Positions 63,322 to 64,000 of a stretch of 64,000 nt of DNA are shown here, in pieces. How positions within the stretch are numbered: the stretch's first letter is position 1; every line of letters begins with the position of its first letter. The DNA is from Verrucomicrobiaceae bacterium (lineage in GTDB: Bacteria; Verrucomicrobiota; Verrucomicrobiia; Verrucomicrobiales; Verrucomicrobiaceae): positions 310,001 to 374,000 of the forward strand of contig JAIBCL010000003.1 in NCBI GenBank assembly GCA_019694165.1, given 5' to 3'. The notes under the pieces were generated by a model. It ran no database searches. It was not told the origin of the DNA and saw only the letters and a list, made by a program, of their open reading frames with translations. A program made the position numbers and the translations under genes.

Positions 63322-64000
63322 TCAACGCAGGGTCACGAAGTCGTTGTGACTGAGCAGCGCCTGCAAAAACAGGCTGCGGTTCCGATTCATGGATGCAAAA
63401 CCCTCCGAGCTTGCGGTGCGCTCCGCTTCGGTGGGCGGGCGATTGAGGATGGTGATGAAGGATTGCTCGATGAACCCCTTCTCATCGAGCTTGCTCATCT
63501 GCGCAGCGAGAGCATCGGCGCATTCGCGGCTGAGCTTGCTGTTCGTCAAAGCGAGCGCCTGCTGCGGAACGACGCTTTCATTGCGGCGGTAGCATTCGAG
63601 GACGTTGCTGTTGTCGAAGGTCGCGAGGAAGCGGTGCTCGGTATCGGCATTCTGCACAAAGTAGAGTGAGCGGCGCGGGCTCGATTCCGATTTGTCGGGA
63701 TCGAGGCTGGGACCACCGAGCGTGAGATCGAGTTTGCCAGCGAGATGCAGCAGGCTGTCGCGCACGACCTGGCTCTCCATCCGGCGCGGGTTCATGCGCC
63801 AGTAGCAGGCGTTGTCGGGATCAGCGGCGACGGTGGCTGCGTCGGCATTCGCATTCGAGGAGCTGCGACGATACAAATCGGAGAGCACCATGGCCCGGTG
63901 GAGATGCTTCATGCTCCAGCCGTTGGCCATGAAATCGACCGTCAGCGAGTCGAGGATGTCCTGATGCAGCGGTGCAGGACAGCGCAGGCCCATATCATCG
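63322..64000 (-). CDS. DUF1549/DUF1553 (PSD1) protein, C-terminal part, 5' end outside window
   Basis: At least 226 codons read in from the right edge to the stop at 63322-63324. LHQDILDSLTVDFMANGWSM-KHLHR, YWRMNPRRMESQVVRDSLLH, ATFDNSNVLECYRRNESVVP-QQALALTNSKLS and FIEQSFITILNRPPTEAERT are the standard sequence of DUF1553 motifs, with a normal C-terminus LLSHNDFVTLR. The frame is still open at 64000. Operon with the propeller protein downstream. Confidence 0.88.
   Translation of the reverse strand, partial: DDMGLRCPAPLHQDILDSLTVDFMANGWSMKHLHRAMVLSDLYRRSSSNANADAATVAADPDNACYWRMNPRRMESQVVRDSLLHLAGKLDLTLGGPSLDPDKSESSPRRSLYFVQNADTEHRFLATFDNSNVLECYRRNESVVPQQALALTNSKLSRECADALAAQMSKLDEKGFIEQSFITILNRPPTEAERTASSEGFASMNRNRSLFLQALLSHNDFVTLR

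Overview
The window is a GC-rich (roughly 60-65 %) chromosomal segment from a member of the Planctomycetota-Verrucomicrobiota-Chlamydiota group, most likely Verrucomicrobiota (Verrucomicrobiales, Prosthecobacter-like; the genus is a guess). The evidence is the density of families typical of that group: PSCyt1/DUF1549/DUF1553 proteins, a DUF1501 protein, a PVC-type secreted dehydrogenase, PQQ-type beta-propeller proteins, an LL-diaminopimelate aminotransferase, a SecD-SecF fusion, and an ECF sigma factor beside a TPR-type Ser/Thr kinase. No rRNA, tRNA, CRISPR array, prophage or intact transposase was recognised.

Layout. 0-4.3 kb: truncated secreted dehydrogenase with an in-frame repeat insertion, an IlvD/Edd sugar-acid dehydratase and a type II toxin-antitoxin pair. 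4.4-13.5 kb: housekeeping genes (sulfite reductase cysI, a MidA-type methyltransferase, a class A PBP with a degenerate transpeptidase motif, clpX, dapL) broken by two gene remnants. 13.6-20.9 kb: lipoprotein hydrolase, DinG-type helicase, EEP-family protein, secreted sandwich protein, PQQ-like propeller, GYF/RDD membrane protein. 20.9-25 kb: lpdA, then a small accessory cassette of coiled-coil envelope proteins bracketed by two copies of a 150-153 bp MITE with target-site duplications. 25.1-29.1 kb: tgt-yajC-secDF operon. 29.2-41.8 kb: large glycosidase-like protein, M3 peptidase, a second toxin-antitoxin pair, SPFH protein, the three-gene proton-translocating transhydrogenase operon (pntAA-pntAB-pntB), a second PQQ-like protein, a PLD-like protein and an SDR. 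41.8-51.6 kb: REPIN and a dihydrolipoamide acyltransferase stub, then a divergent ECF sigma factor / Ser-Thr kinase pair followed by a 1,767-residue secreted repeat protein. 51.6-64 kb: a minus-strand block of secreted proteins (giant c-type cytochrome/WD40/DUF1549/DUF1553 protein, DUF1501 protein, polytopic membrane protein, metzincin protease, propeller enzyme and a second DUF1553 protein running off the right edge).

Two themes stand out. First, secretion: Sec translocon parts, many signal-peptide proteins and a sigma/kinase module next to a giant surface protein. Second, the intergenic space is crowded with at least six different families of small palindromic elements (MITEs, REPIN-like pairs, multi-hairpin arrays), several sitting exactly at the edges of decayed genes (archaemetzincin-like, acyltransferase) or inside a coding frame. 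Large minus- or plus-strand frames opposite most real genes are GC-driven shadows and are not listed.
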